Positions 17,996 through 26,348 of a stretch of 64,000 nucleotides of DNA are shown here, one piece after another. Origin of the DNA: Methylocystis sp. Its GTDB lineage: Bacteria; Pseudomonadota; Alphaproteobacteria; Rhizobiales; Beijerinckiaceae. Made by a program: the position numbers and the translations under genes. Each line of letters begins with the position of its first letter. Position 1 is the stretch's first letter. The DNA lies in NCBI GenBank assembly GCA_016178015.1, contig JACOUB010000047.1, forward strand, positions 80,935 to 144,934. The letters run 5' to 3'. The notes under the pieces are model-generated. The model was not told the origin of the DNA, searched no databases, and worked only from the letters and a program-made list of their open reading frames with translations.

Positions 17996-18478
17996 TCAGC
18001 GTGGATTCGAGCGCATCTGATGAACATATGTAGCTCTCTTCGAATGACATGCTTCCTCGAGCTTTTTGAGCAGCTTGGCTAGACCGTCCAAATCGAATTG
18101 TTGTGTCAACAAAGAAAATCGTTTGCTCGAAATCACTCCGGTACTCGAATTTAGGCTTGTCGGGTTATAGGCAATTTCAGAGTGCGCCAGAGCCTTGTTG
18201 CGAAGGGTCTCACATTCGATGTGAATTTCCTTCTCGTGGGCAGACGGGACAATTAGGTGCTCAAGATTCAGACGTGATGTTGCTTTGAGATTTTGTTTCG
18301 ATTTCTCATTGGGTGAGAACGGGCGATAATACGCAATAATTGCCATGAACAACAGCGCCTCGAATACGAGCTCATTCGGAAGATGCTTTCGAGCTTCGGC
18401 CACACACTCGGAAGCCTTTTCGAAATCGGCTAGCGAAATAGAGTATCTGTTAAATTCTTGTTCGCTGGTTATCTGCAT
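17996..18478 (-). CDS. Unknown protein with an RNKxLAH (HEPN-like) motif
   Basis: About 160 residues; the ATG at 18478 has AGGATG upstream, an ATG at 18487 is an alternative. I do not recognise a family with certainty. It is mostly helical, AT-richer than its neighbours and contains ETLRNKALAHSEIAYNP. Arg followed five residues later by His resembles the R-x4-6-H motif of HEPN ribonucleases, so a HEPN-like protein is a hypothesis. Together with the downstream Sel1-repeat gene it forms a possible two-gene unit. Base composition suggests acquisition. Confidence 0.6.
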   Translation of the reverse strand: MQITSEQEFNRYSISLADFEKASECVAEARKHLPNELVFEALLFMAIIAYYRPFSPNEKSKQNLKATSRLNLEHLIVPSAHEKEIHIECETLRNKALAHSEIAYNPTSLNSSTGVISSKRFSLLTQQFDLDGLAKLLKKLEEACHSKRATYVHQMRSNPR

Positions 18479-18933
18479 CTTCCGCATCCTGGTCCGCTAA
18501 AACTCGCCGCTTGATGGGCGGTGGGTGATAAGTGAACGGGTCACGTGGTCCACTCTTTCCAGAGTATAGCGATCATCGCGACGGCGTGACTTCGAAAAAC
18601 AGCCACGTTCAGGGTTAAATGGGTCAAAAACAGCAAGAACCCCTTATGAAATATGGCTCTTTTGCATGGTGCAAAATTCTTGATTAACACAGGGGCTCGC
18701 GGCAATTCGTCGTGGCGTTGTTGGATGGGTTGTTTGACAGTCGGATAGGGGGGAAGGGGTGGCCGGAACTTTGGTGGGAGGTGTTCCGCAAACCTTTCTT
18801 CTCGAGAGGTCGCGGTTCGATAATAATCGTGTCGGCCAAGCCGATCAGTTGTGTCGTCATCGGCCCTGGGCGGGCGACGGCGTCCCCGCCCGCCAAAATG
18901 CGGCGGCCATTCGCGGGCGGCAGACTCAGAGCG
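18479..18933. other. Intergenic region without a recognised gene
   Basis: About 450 bp between the AT-richer unknown gene and suhB. Mixed composition: AT-rich up to about 18690, GC-rich after. Short frames on both strands lack an RBS and known motifs. No repeat of the window's families is present. The composition step near 18700 may mark the edge of the inserted pair 17240-18478. Confidence 0.3.
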
Positions 18934-19725
18934 TCACGCCTTTCGCATCACCTCCAACAACTGGCGATGGATGGCTTCGTTGCCGGCGCAAATGGCGCCC
19001 TTGGCCAGCATGTCGGCGCCGCCGTCGAGATCGGTGACGAAGCCGCCTGACTCGCGCACCAGCACCACGCCGGCGGCGATGTCCCAGGCCTTGATGCCGC
19101 GCTCCCAATAGCCGTCGCAGCGTCCCGACGCGACCAGCGCGAGATCGAGCGCGGCGGCGCCGAGGCGGCGAATGTTGCCCACCTTGGCCATGGCGGCGGC
19201 GAGCTCGATCTTGAACCGCTCATGATCGCCACTTCGCCCGAGCGGCGGAATGCCGCAGGCGACCATCGATTCCGCCAGCGTCTTGCGCGCCGAAACGCGC
19301 ATGCGGCGGTTGTTGTGATAGGCGCCTTGGCCTTTTTCGGCGATGAAGACGTCGTCGCTCGCGGGATTGTAAACGAGGCCGGCGACAAGGCGCCCCTCGC
19401 GCTCCAGGGCGAGCGAAATGGCGAAGATCGGAATCCCGTGCAGGAAGTTCGATGTGCCGTCGAGCGGATCGATGTGCCAGGTGTGGCTTTTGTCGCTGCC
19501 CTCGACCGCGCCGCCTTCTTCCATGAGGAAGCCATAGCCCGGACGCGCCCGCGACAATTCCTCGAACAGGGTCTGTTCGGCGCGCTTGTCGGCGGCCGAC
19601 ACGAAATCTCCCGGCCCCTTGACCGAGACTTGCAGGTTCTCGACCTCGCCGAAATCGCGTTTCAACCCGCGTCCGGCCTTGAGGGCGGCGGCGGTCATGA
19701 CGTTCATCAATGCGGAGCGGATCAT
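18934..19725 (-). CDS. suhB: Inositol monophosphatase family protein (SuhB-like)
   Basis: 263 residues. Motifs of Mg-dependent inositol monophosphatases: GPGDFVSAADKRAEQ, FLMEEGG, WHIDPLDGTSNFLHGIPIFA at about residue 85, and GIKAWDIAAGVVLVRESGG near residue 210. SuhB hydrolyses inositol-1-phosphate and, in enterobacteria, also serves in rRNA antitermination. Starts at MIRSALMNVMTAAA, typical of the alphaproteobacterial orthologue. A second paralogue of the superfamily lies at 23613. Confidence 0.9.
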   Translation of the reverse strand: MIRSALMNVMTAAALKAGRGLKRDFGEVENLQVSVKGPGDFVSAADKRAEQTLFEELSRARPGYGFLMEEGGAVEGSDKSHTWHIDPLDGTSNFLHGIPIFAISLALEREGRLVAGLVYNPASDDVFIAEKGQGAYHNNRRMRVSARKTLAESMVACGIPPLGRSGDHERFKIELAAAMAKVGNIRRLGAAALDLALVASGRCDGYWERGIKAWDIAAGVVLVRESGGFVTDLDGGADMLAKGAICAGNEAIHRQLLEVMRKA

Positions 19726-19912
19726 GGAGCCTCTGGCGAGGGACGAAGGAGCGGACGGCGGCGGGAGCGTTTCAATGCCCTCCCGGCGCAGCGAGCGTCA
19801 AGCGCGCCGAGCGGAGAGGCGATGCGCGATCGTCGCGCGTTAACCGATAGGCAACGGTTGCCCGCTTAAGTCAAAGGGCATTCGTCAACGCGACCTTCTT
19901 TGGAGAAGGACC

Positions 19913-20218
19913 ATGGGGCAAGCGCCTGTCGACGCCGCCGCGCCGTTTCGGGACGCGTCCGCTTCCGCTCGTCCCGCCGTCATCGGCCTTAAGTTTCGCA
20001 ATCGCTCGCAAGCGCGCGTCCTGTCGCGCCGCAGCGACCTCGTGGTTGCGAGCGCCAACAAGACGCGCCTGGCGTATGTCTCGCCGGGACAGCTGCTGCG
20101 CCTCTCATTGGTCGTGCTGATCGGCTTGAGCGGCTTCGGCGTTCTGCGAACCGGGACGACGAAGGCCGATGGCCAATCCGCGCGCGGTGACTCGGCGGCG
20201 ACGCTGCCCGGCCGCTGA
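19913..20218 (+). CDS. Small hypothetical protein with one membrane segment
   Basis: 101 residues. The ATG is preceded by a good RBS (GGAGAAGG). The N-terminal 55 residues are basic, the segment LLRLSLVVLIGLSGFGVLRT (about residues 62-81) could cross the membrane, and the rest is polar. No family recognised. The strong RBS and composition like the genome average support a real gene; an overlapping minus-strand frame looks like its shadow. Confidence 0.5.
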   Translation: MGQAPVDAAAPFRDASASARPAVIGLKFRNRSQARVLSRRSDLVVASANKTRLAYVSPGQLLRLSLVVLIGLSGFGVLRTGTTKADGQSARGDSAATLPGR

Positions 20219-20384
20219 ACGGCGGCTGACGTCGCCTCGCGCCCAGCATGCGTCAAAACCCTCCGCCATAACTTTAGCTTACGACTGCAATATATTGATT
20301 TTAAGTGATTTTAAAACGACCGGCCAGCAGCCTGCGTCGTTCAAAATGAAGGGATAGTCAAACACAATAGCATTGTTTCGATTT

Positions 20385-20443
20385 GCGAGCCTGAAGGCTC
20401 GCGGTCCAAGCGCGGAACCCGGACCGCGAGCCTTCAGGCTCGC
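20385..20443. repeat. REP doublet, family 2
   Basis: Two inverted GCGAGCCTGAAGGCTCGC hairpins with inward GGTCC arms. The flanks (ATTGTTTCGATTT left, ATCGAT right) are shared with the copy at 51804, so the element is longer than the hairpins. It sits in a 587-bp gap (20219-20805) that otherwise shows only AT-rich DNA before it and a GC-rich stretch after 20620 without a gene. Confidence 0.85.
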
Positions 20444-20805
20444 ATCGATGCGGCCTCCAACAAAGATCGAGATCCTATCATCTTGGTTGAAGCGCCTCAC
20501 TAGGTCGTTTCGCGAGGACGCGCTTGGATAAAGTCGTCAAATCGCAACGACGTTTGGAATCAGTCGATCAACAGCCAACATTCATCTATCGCGTTAAGTC
20601 ATCTGCGGTCGTTGAGCCGCTGAACCGCCGTTGAGCGGGTCTGCCATGCGAGCGCAGCGCGTCGCGGGGCGGCCGACCCGACTGCCCGCACAAATTAAGG
20701 TTAAGCGCATCCTAATGAGGCGCGCGCCGCAAAAATGAGTTAGATTGCGCGTCGTGGAGGCGCCGGGGACGGGATCATCGGCGCTACGGCGTGTGAGAGC
20801 GTGTG

Positions 20806-21357
20806 ATGGTGCGAGCGTCGGATTCTGCGGAAAGCGTGCAGTCGCCGGTCTCTTTCGCGGAGAAACTGGCGGGGTCGGAAGCCTTTCTCGTGATGTTTCG
20901 CGAGGGCATGGGACTGGTCGAACAGGCGGCGGCCTATCTCGACGGTCCCGGGCGCGAGGAGGCCAAAGCCTTGCCGCGCCTCGAAGCGCTGGCCTATGCC
21001 GCCGAAAGCATGCGTCTGACCACGCGCCTCATGCAGATCGCGGCGTGGCTGCTGTTGCAGCGCGCCGTGAACCAGGGCGAATTGACGCGCGAGCAGGCGG
21101 CGACCGACAAGCACAAGGTGACGCTCGCCCAGCAGGAGCTGGCGTCCAGTTCCGACATATTTCCGCGTCTACCCCGGAAATTGCGGGATATCGCCATTCA
21201 TTCGCTGCGGCTGCAGGCGCGCATTATCCACCTCGATCAGCTGATTCATGCGCAGCCCGCGAAGGAAGCGGCGGTTGTCGCGTCGAGCCCGATCGAGGCG
21301 CAACTGGAAATGTTGCGCAGCGCCTTCGGGGGGACGGCAGTAGGCAGTCGGCAGTAA
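20806..21357 (+). CDS. DUF1465 family protein
   Basis: 183 residues. Contains FAEKLAGSEAFLVMFREGMG, LVEQAAAYLDGPGREEAKAL and AESMRLTTRLMQIAAWLLLQ, the alphaproteobacterial DUF1465 signature; mostly helical, cytosolic, function unknown. It is usually found near rpmE, as here. The last codons (GGTAVGSRQ and the stop) fall inside a heptamer tandem repeat that begins at 21336, so the C-terminus is repeat-encoded. Start ATG at 20806; a GTG three bases upstream is possible. Confidence 0.85.
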   Translation: MVRASDSAESVQSPVSFAEKLAGSEAFLVMFREGMGLVEQAAAYLDGPGREEAKALPRLEALAYAAESMRLTTRLMQIAAWLLLQRAVNQGELTREQAATDKHKVTLAQQELASSSDIFPRLPRKLRDIAIHSLRLQARIIHLDQLIHAQPAKEAAVVASSPIEAQLEMLRSAFGGTAVGSRQ

Positions 21358-21395
21358 GCAGTCGGCAGTCGGATTATCGACCGACTGCCGACTGC
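21336..21395. repeat. Heptamer tandem repeat and perfect hairpin at convergent gene ends
   Basis: Five tandem heptamers of the type GGCAGTA/GGCAGTC (21336-21370) run into a perfect 15-bp stem: GCAGTCGGCAGTCGG (21358-21372), loop ATTATCGA, and its complement (21381-21395). It lies exactly between the convergent ends of the DUF1465 gene and rpmE, where a bidirectional terminator would be expected, although there is no U-run. Confidence 0.75.
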
Positions 21396-21406
21396 CCACT
21401 GCCGCT

Positions 21407-21637
21407 TTACTTCTTGCCGAACGGCAGATTGCCGAAGCGGGAGGTAAAGCGCGACAGACGGCCGCCGCGGTCGAGCAATTGCTGCGAGCCGCCCGTCCAG
21501 GCCGGGTGGGTTTTGGGGTCGACGTCGAGATGCAGCGTCTCGCCTTCCGCGCCCCAGGTCGAGCGGGTGAAATACTCGCTCCCGTCGGTCATGACCACCT
21601 TGATCATGTGATAATCGGGGTGAATGCCTTGTTTCAT
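21407..21637 (-). CDS. rpmE: 50S ribosomal protein L31
   Basis: 76 residues, [20 protein letters not shown] and [20 protein letters not shown], ending [11 protein letters not shown]. This is bacterial L31 of the cysteine-free (C-minus) type common in alphaproteobacteria: none of the zinc-binding Cys is present. The ATG at 21637 was chosen because the longer frame is Arg-rich non-coding DNA. Confidence 0.95.
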   Translation of the reverse strand: MKQGIHPDYHMIKVVMTDGSEYFTRSTWGAEGETLHLDVDPKTHPAWTGGSQQLLDRGGRLSRFTSRFGNLPFGKK

Positions 21638-21828
21638 GGTCTTGTCCTTGCGTGATGCGAAATCCGGACGCCGGGTAAGATTTTGCGCCCGCGCGCGGGC
21701 GGCGGGGGTCGCGGCGGCGACTTTGGGATGTGGCCGCGCTCTTAGCGCAATGCGCCGGGATCGGCAAGGTTTCCGAGGGGCGGTCGGCAATCGCCAGCCT
21801 GATTACGCTTCGCGGCCTCCTGCCCCAG

Positions 21829-22203
21829 TCACGCCGCCAGCAGCCGCTGCACCTCATTGACGAGGTCCTTGAGGTGGAAGGGCTTGGAGAGGACCTTGGC
21901 CTGGCGCGGGGCCTGATTGTCGGGGTTTAGCGCGACCGCGGCGAAGCCGGTGATGAACATCACCTTGATGTCCGGATCGAGCTCGGTCGCCCGGCGGGCG
22001 AGCTCGATGCCGTCCATCTCCGGCATGACGATGTCGGTGAGCAGCAGCTCGAACGGCTCGACCCGCAACTGATCGTACGCGGAGAGCCCGTTGTCGAACG
22101 AGGTGACCGAGAATCCGGCCTGCTGCAGCGCCTTCACCAGAAAACGCCGCATGTCGTTGTCGTCTTCGGCAAGCAGTATCTTTGCGGCGCCGGCCTCGCT
22201 CAT
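21829..22203 (-). CDS. cpdR: Cell-cycle response regulator CpdR
   Basis: 124-residue single receiver domain: KILLAEDDNDMRRFLVKALQ, phospho-acceptor Asp in LLTDIVMPEMDGIELARRA, then VMFITGFAAVALNPDNQAPR and the Lys in KVLSKPFHL. The sequence matches CpdR, the adaptor that, when unphosphorylated, brings ClpXP and its substrates to the cell pole for cell-cycle proteolysis; it is phosphorylated via ChpT. RBS GAGGAGCGAC precedes the ATG at 22203. Divergent from the N-formylglutamate amidohydrolase gene. Confidence 0.93.
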   Translation of the reverse strand: MSEAGAAKILLAEDDNDMRRFLVKALQQAGFSVTSFDNGLSAYDQLRVEPFELLLTDIVMPEMDGIELARRATELDPDIKVMFITGFAAVALNPDNQAPRQAKVLSKPFHLKDLVNEVQRLLAA

Positions 22204-22393
22204 GTCGCTCCTCGCATCGTTTTCCCGTTCATTGAGCCGCAAGTAGGTAAAAATCAGGTGAAAGAAGCGGCGTCTAGCATTAACTAATACGACACTGTAA
22301 AAATAGAGTTCCGGCTGGAGATTTCTCGCGGCGCCCCGATCCTGTTAAAGATGAGCGGACCCGGCGTCGCGTTCAAAAATGAGGCGTGGTCGT

Positions 22394-23350
22394 ATGAATA
22401 GCGGGTCGACTGAGGATTGGGAACTGTCGCAAATCCCTGCCGCTCGAGTCGATCGCTCGGACCCAGAAGTCGGGCCCCCGTTCGAACTGACGGAGCCCGA
22501 CGAGCTCTCGTGTCCGCTGGTCTTCTCGTCGCCGCATTCGGGCAACGTCTATCCCACGCATTTTTTGCAAAAGACGCGGCTCGACGCAGCCACTCTGCGC
22601 CGCTCGGAAGACGCCCATGTCGACGCCTTGTTCTTGGCCGCGACGGCGATCGGCGCGCCGCTGCTGCGCGCCCGTTTGGCGCGCGCCTATCTCGATCTCA
22701 ACCGCGAGCCCTATGAGCTCGACCCGCGTATGTTCGACGACCCTCTGCCGGATTTCGCCAACACAAGGTCGCTGCGCGTCGCGGCGGGGCTCGGAACGAT
22801 CCCCCGGGTGGTCGCTGACGCGACGGAAATTTATGCCGGTCGCTTGCAGGTGGATGAGGCGCTGCGCCGCATCGACACCTTCTACAAGCCTTACCATCTC
22901 ATGTTGCGGCATTTGATGGAGCGCGCGCGGCGGCGGTTCGGCGTCGCCGTGCTCATCGATTGCCATTCCATGCCTTCCGGGCCCGCCCGGGACAAAGCGC
23001 CCGCGCCGCGCCGAGAGAAACGGCGGGCCGATTTCATCATCGGAGATCGTTTCGGCGTCAGCTGTTCCGCGGCAATCGTCGCAACGATCGAACGGCGCTT
23101 GCGGGAGTGGGGCTATCACGTTCAGCGCAACCGGCCTTACGCGGGCGGCTTCATCACCGAACATTACGGCAAGCCGAGCGCCGGATGGCACGCCGTGCAG
23201 ATCGAAGTCGCGCGCGGCCTTTACATGGACGAGGCCAACCTGCGCAGACGCGACGATTTCGACGCGGTCGCCGGGCGCCTCGGCGAGATGATCCGCCAGC
23301 TCGCCCAAGCGGCGGCGGGCGTCGGAGACCAGCGCGCGGCGGCGGAGTAG
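22394..23350 (+). CDS. N-formylglutamate amidohydrolase
   Basis: 318 residues from the ATG at 22394 (GAGGCG upstream); an ATG at 22379 lacks an RBS. Motifs: PLVFSSPHSGNVYPTHFLQK, RLARAYLDLNREPYELDPRM, VAVLIDCHSMPSG-like VLIDCHSMPSGPARDKAPAP, FGVSCS and RNRPYAGGFITEHYGKPSAG. It hydrolyses N-formylglutamate to formate and glutamate at the end of histidine degradation; in Hyphomicrobiales it is often next to a hisN-like phosphatase, as here. Confidence 0.9.
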   Translation: MNSGSTEDWELSQIPAARVDRSDPEVGPPFELTEPDELSCPLVFSSPHSGNVYPTHFLQKTRLDAATLRRSEDAHVDALFLAATAIGAPLLRARLARAYLDLNREPYELDPRMFDDPLPDFANTRSLRVAAGLGTIPRVVADATEIYAGRLQVDEALRRIDTFYKPYHLMLRHLMERARRRFGVAVLIDCHSMPSGPARDKAPAPRREKRRADFIIGDRFGVSCSAAIVATIERRLREWGYHVQRNRPYAGGFITEHYGKPSAGWHAVQIEVARGLYMDEANLRRRDDFDAVAGRLGEMIRQLAQAAAGVGDQRAAAE

Positions 23351-23386
23351 GGGCGCGTTGGCGGGACGGGTTATACTCCATCGGCG

Positions 23387-23530
23387 CGTCATGCCCGCGC
23401 TTGTCGCGGGCATCCACGCCGAGAAGCTGCGATGCGTTCTAGGGGAAAGGAGAGGCGTTTTCGCTTCCTTATGAAGGCTTCCTATCACGTCCCGGCGTGG
23501 ATGGCCGGGACAAGCCCGGCCATGACGGGT
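23387..23530. repeat. Family 3 long palindromic element, copy A
   Basis: Left end GTCATGCCCGCGCTTGTCGC with its own hairpin, right end CCGGGACAAGCCCGGCCATG. The two ends are inverted relative to each other, giving an element of about 145 bp. Other copies at 46011 and 56246. It fills the gap between the amidohydrolase and hisN-like genes. Unlike the other copies it lacks a matching outermost stem. Confidence 0.8.
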
Positions 23531-23612
23531 AAATGTTTTTTGCCGCTGATATTACTCGCGCCTGCGTCTGATCGAATCCCTTAAAGAACATTGCTTCGGC
23601 CGGGAGAACCGC

Positions 23613-24440
23613 ATGACCGCCGTCGATTTCGAGAGCTTCGTCGACCATCTCGCCGATGTCTCGGGGGAGGCGATCCTACCCTTCTTTCGCACCGCGCTGA
23701 CGGCGGAGGACAAGGCGCATGGCGGCCCCTTCGATCCGGTGACGGAGGCCGACCGCGCCGCCGAGACCGCCATGCGGCGGCTCATCGAATCGACCTTTCC
23801 CGACCATGGGATCGTCGGCGAGGAGTTCGGCGCCCATCGCGAGAACGCCGAATACGTGTGGGCGCTCGATCCGATCGACGGCACCAAGAGCTTTATCTGC
23901 GGTCTGCCGCTGTGGGGCACGCTGATCGGCCTCACGCATCGCGGCGTCCCTTGCTATGGGCTGATGCACCAGCCTTTTACCCGCGAGCGCTTTTCCGGCG
24001 ACTGTGAGGCGGCGTTCTGGCGCGGGCCGGCGCGCCACAACGTGCATGCCCCGGCGCGTGGAGCTTCGCCGTCGTGCGACAAACGCCGCTTGAAGGTGCG
24101 CGAGTGCGCCTCGCTTGCTGACGCGACCGTGATGACGACCTCGCCGCTGCTCATCGCCGATGATTTGCGCGACGCCTTCCATCGCGTCGAGCGGCAGGCG
24201 CGGCTGTCGCGCTATGGCGGCGATTGCTATGCTTATTGCGCGCTGGCCGCCGGCCATGTCGATCTCGTCATCGAGACCGGCCTCAACCCTTACGACATCG
24301 TGGCGCTCATCCCGATCATCGAGGGGGCGGGCGGCATCGTCACCTCCTGGAGCGGCGCCGCGGCGGCCCAAGGCGGGGCGATCGTCGCGGCCGGCGACCG
24401 GCGCGCCCACGCAGCGGCGGTGAAGTTGCTCGGAGGGTGA
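23613..24440 (+). CDS. hisN: Histidinol-phosphatase-like inositol monophosphatase family protein
   Basis: 275 residues. Motifs PVTEADRAAETAMRRLIES, GIVGEEFGAH, WALDPIDGTKSFICGLPLWG and ETGLNPYDIVALIPIIEGAG are those of the Mg-dependent IMPase superfamily. The FICGLP variant and the closing region (GGDCYAYCALAAGHVDLVIE) match the alphaproteobacterial HisN branch that acts on histidinol phosphate. An insertion-like polar loop at about residues 145-165 is slightly unusual. Substrate assignment is from the family; activity on other phosphates is possible. Confidence 0.85.
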   Translation: MTAVDFESFVDHLADVSGEAILPFFRTALTAEDKAHGGPFDPVTEADRAAETAMRRLIESTFPDHGIVGEEFGAHRENAEYVWALDPIDGTKSFICGLPLWGTLIGLTHRGVPCYGLMHQPFTRERFSGDCEAAFWRGPARHNVHAPARGASPSCDKRRLKVRECASLADATVMTTSPLLIADDLRDAFHRVERQARLSRYGGDCYAYCALAAGHVDLVIETGLNPYDIVALIPIIEGAGGIVTSWSGAAAAQGGAIVAAGDRRAHAAAVKLLGG

Positions 24441-24544
24441 TTTTTCAGTTGCGAAATTGTGCGTTCAAGACTGGAGTCAGCGCGCCATTTTGGAGGTTGA
24501 GCAGCCGTTGCGCCGTCAACAGATGCGGAGCGGGCGTTCCCCGC

Positions 24545-25477
24545 CTAAAGGACATCGGCGAGCGTATCGTAAACGTAAACGTCCGCGATATCGATCATGT
24601 CGCTGACCTTCGGAGCATTGGAAAACACCGAGAACAAGACGTCGTTGAGGCGATGGAATTTGAGCGAAGCCGGCGCGTTGGCGCCGGGCAGATAGCGGGC
24701 GTTCGGATATTTCCGGCGCCAGGCCGCCCATAGCCGATCGACATTGCAGTGATTGAGGAAGAAGACCGGATCGTTGGGCGACGACGCCGGCGCCATGTCG
24801 CCGCCGATCCAGACGTGCACCCGGTTGTGCATGCCGGGCGGGTCGGGCTGCCACCCCTCGACCACGTTGCGCAGCGTGGTGGAGGAGTCGACGCCCCAAT
24901 GTGGCTCGTCATAGGCATCGAGGTTGACTGCGGCGCGCGCCTGCGCCGTCGTCGGCAAGGTCGAGATATCGCCAGCGATGTTGCGCGCCAGACCCCTGCT
25001 GGCGGCGACGAGCTGGCCCATGCTGTTGGTCTCGACGCGAACGATGAATTTGTCGGGATTGGCGTTGGGATTGGCGAACGGGCCGGTCGTCACCGGATCG
25101 CCCGAGCCGCCCATGCAATCTGCGCTCCAGACCGGCGCTCGAGTCTGCTGATCCGGCGGAAGGTCGCCGTCGCGATTCCAGGCCCAATAGGGAAGACCGA
25201 ACGAGTCGTCTTGCAAGACGCGTTGGAGCTGCTGCTCGTACACCATAAGCAAGTAGCGATGCCACGGCAGGAACACCGGCCCGCGATGCGCGGCGTTGCG
25301 CGAGCCTTGGGTCGGCGGAGTCATCTTCATCATCGCCCGCACATGCCACACGACCAGCGCGTCATACGTGCTCAGGCCGCTTTGCGGGTTGATCTCCCGC
25401 TTTAATCGCAGCACGCCGTCGACATACTTGGCGCGGACGGCGGCGTCAGTGGCGATGTCCTTGCGAGTGACCGCCAT
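24545..25477 (-). CDS. Tyrosinase family copper protein
   Basis: 310 residues without signal peptide. CuA histidines: YDALVVWHVRAM, RNAAHRGPVFLPWHRYLL (about residues 45-80). CuB histidines: PGMHNRVHVWIGGDM and DPVFFLNHCNVDRLWAAWRR (about residues 215-255). The NHCNVDRLW form is typical of bacterial type-3 copper monophenol oxidases. It would oxidise mono- and diphenols to quinones (melanin-like pigment). The 5' end overlaps by 32 bp the upstream His-rich gene, so the two are co-translated and likely partners. Confidence 0.9.
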   Translation of the reverse strand: MAVTRKDIATDAAVRAKYVDGVLRLKREINPQSGLSTYDALVVWHVRAMMKMTPPTQGSRNAAHRGPVFLPWHRYLLMVYEQQLQRVLQDDSFGLPYWAWNRDGDLPPDQQTRAPVWSADCMGGSGDPVTTGPFANPNANPDKFIVRVETNSMGQLVAASRGLARNIAGDISTLPTTAQARAAVNLDAYDEPHWGVDSSTTLRNVVEGWQPDPPGMHNRVHVWIGGDMAPASSPNDPVFFLNHCNVDRLWAAWRRKYPNARYLPGANAPASLKFHRLNDVLFSVFSNAPKVSDMIDIADVYVYDTLADVL

Positions 25478-25817
25478 GTTGCCCTCCCGTTCGTCGGCCG
25501 CGCGGCTTCTTCTTCTCGAAATCCTCGGGGAAATTGTCGACGATCGTCTTCACAATATCGACCGCGGAGGACAAGGAATAGTTCGGAATTGCATGGCTCT
25601 GCACGTGTCCGTCCTCACTCACCGTGAGAGGGAAATGAACGACGCGTCCGTCGATCTTGACCTCATACGTGGTGGCGATTGAGATTTCGTGACCCTTGTG
25701 GCTGAAGGTGCGCACCGACTTGTTGTGCATCGCGCCGTGCTTGATCTGGGGCAGGCGGGCGACGGACTTCAGCAACGGCGCACTTGGCGCGTAGCTGGCG
25801 ACCTCTTTGCGTTTCAT
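25446..25817 (-). CDS. His-rich small protein overlapping tyrosinase (possible copper-delivery partner)
   Basis: 123 residues. I do not recognise a named family. The core SHKGHEISIATTYEVKIDGR, VVHFPLTVSEDGHVQSHAIP reads as a small beta-rich domain, and the C-terminus GGQHGGHSQGHRH is a His tail able to bind Cu or Ni. It is first in a two-gene unit and overlaps the tyrosinase start by 32 bp. Streptomyces tyrosinases need a His-containing caddie protein (MelC1) encoded just upstream; this gene has the same position but no evident sequence similarity. The copper role is inference. Confidence 0.75.
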   Translation of the reverse strand: MKRKEVASYAPSAPLLKSVARLPQIKHGAMHNKSVRTFSHKGHEISIATTYEVKIDGRVVHFPLTVSEDGHVQSHAIPNYSLSSAVDIVKTIVDNFPEDFEKKKPRGRRTGGQHGGHSQGHRH

Positions 25818-25917
25818 GACCCCCCCCGATGCGAGAGCGCTACCGGCATACTATCACGAATTGCACGCCTAGTGGCCTACGTCAGCCAAATTGATGGGTT
25901 TATTTGTGCGAGCCTGA

Positions 25918-25965
25918 AGGCTCGCGGTCCAAGAGCGGCCCTGGACCGCGAGCCTTCAGGCTCGC
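25918..25965. repeat. REP doublet, family 2
   Basis: Two inverted GCGAGCCTGAAGGCTCGC hairpins with a short spacer, flanked by ATTTG and CAAAT so that the palindrome extends outward. It lies in the 531-bp gap 25818-26348; the rest of this gap (26000-26340) shows no gene and should carry the promoter of the Gly-Tyr-Asn repeat protein. Confidence 0.85.
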
Positions 25966-26348
25966 AAATCGAACCCACCCTCCAGCGCACCCTTCATTTA
26001 CGTGACGCGGGCCACTAGGAAGCATCGCGGTCCATGCGCCTGTTTGACCAATGGAACGCGAGGAAGCCCTTTGCATCCAATCTAGCGGATTACGGAATTG
26101 CGCCTTTGGCGACGCCTATGCTGAGATTGGGGCGCCCGTTAACCATCAATTTTTGCAAGAAACGTGGAACCATTATCCATCGACGATGTTTCCTTAAAGG
26201 CAAGCCTCCGCTTGTAGCCATCCGAGCGTTGGGGGGGCGGGTGACGAGCTTGCGAGGGGTCTCCGCGCCGCCGCGCATCGATGGCGGGAGGAAAGGGAGT
26301 TCGTTCGCGAAGTTTGAAAGAACGACTGGTAAGTGAGGAGTGCGCAAG

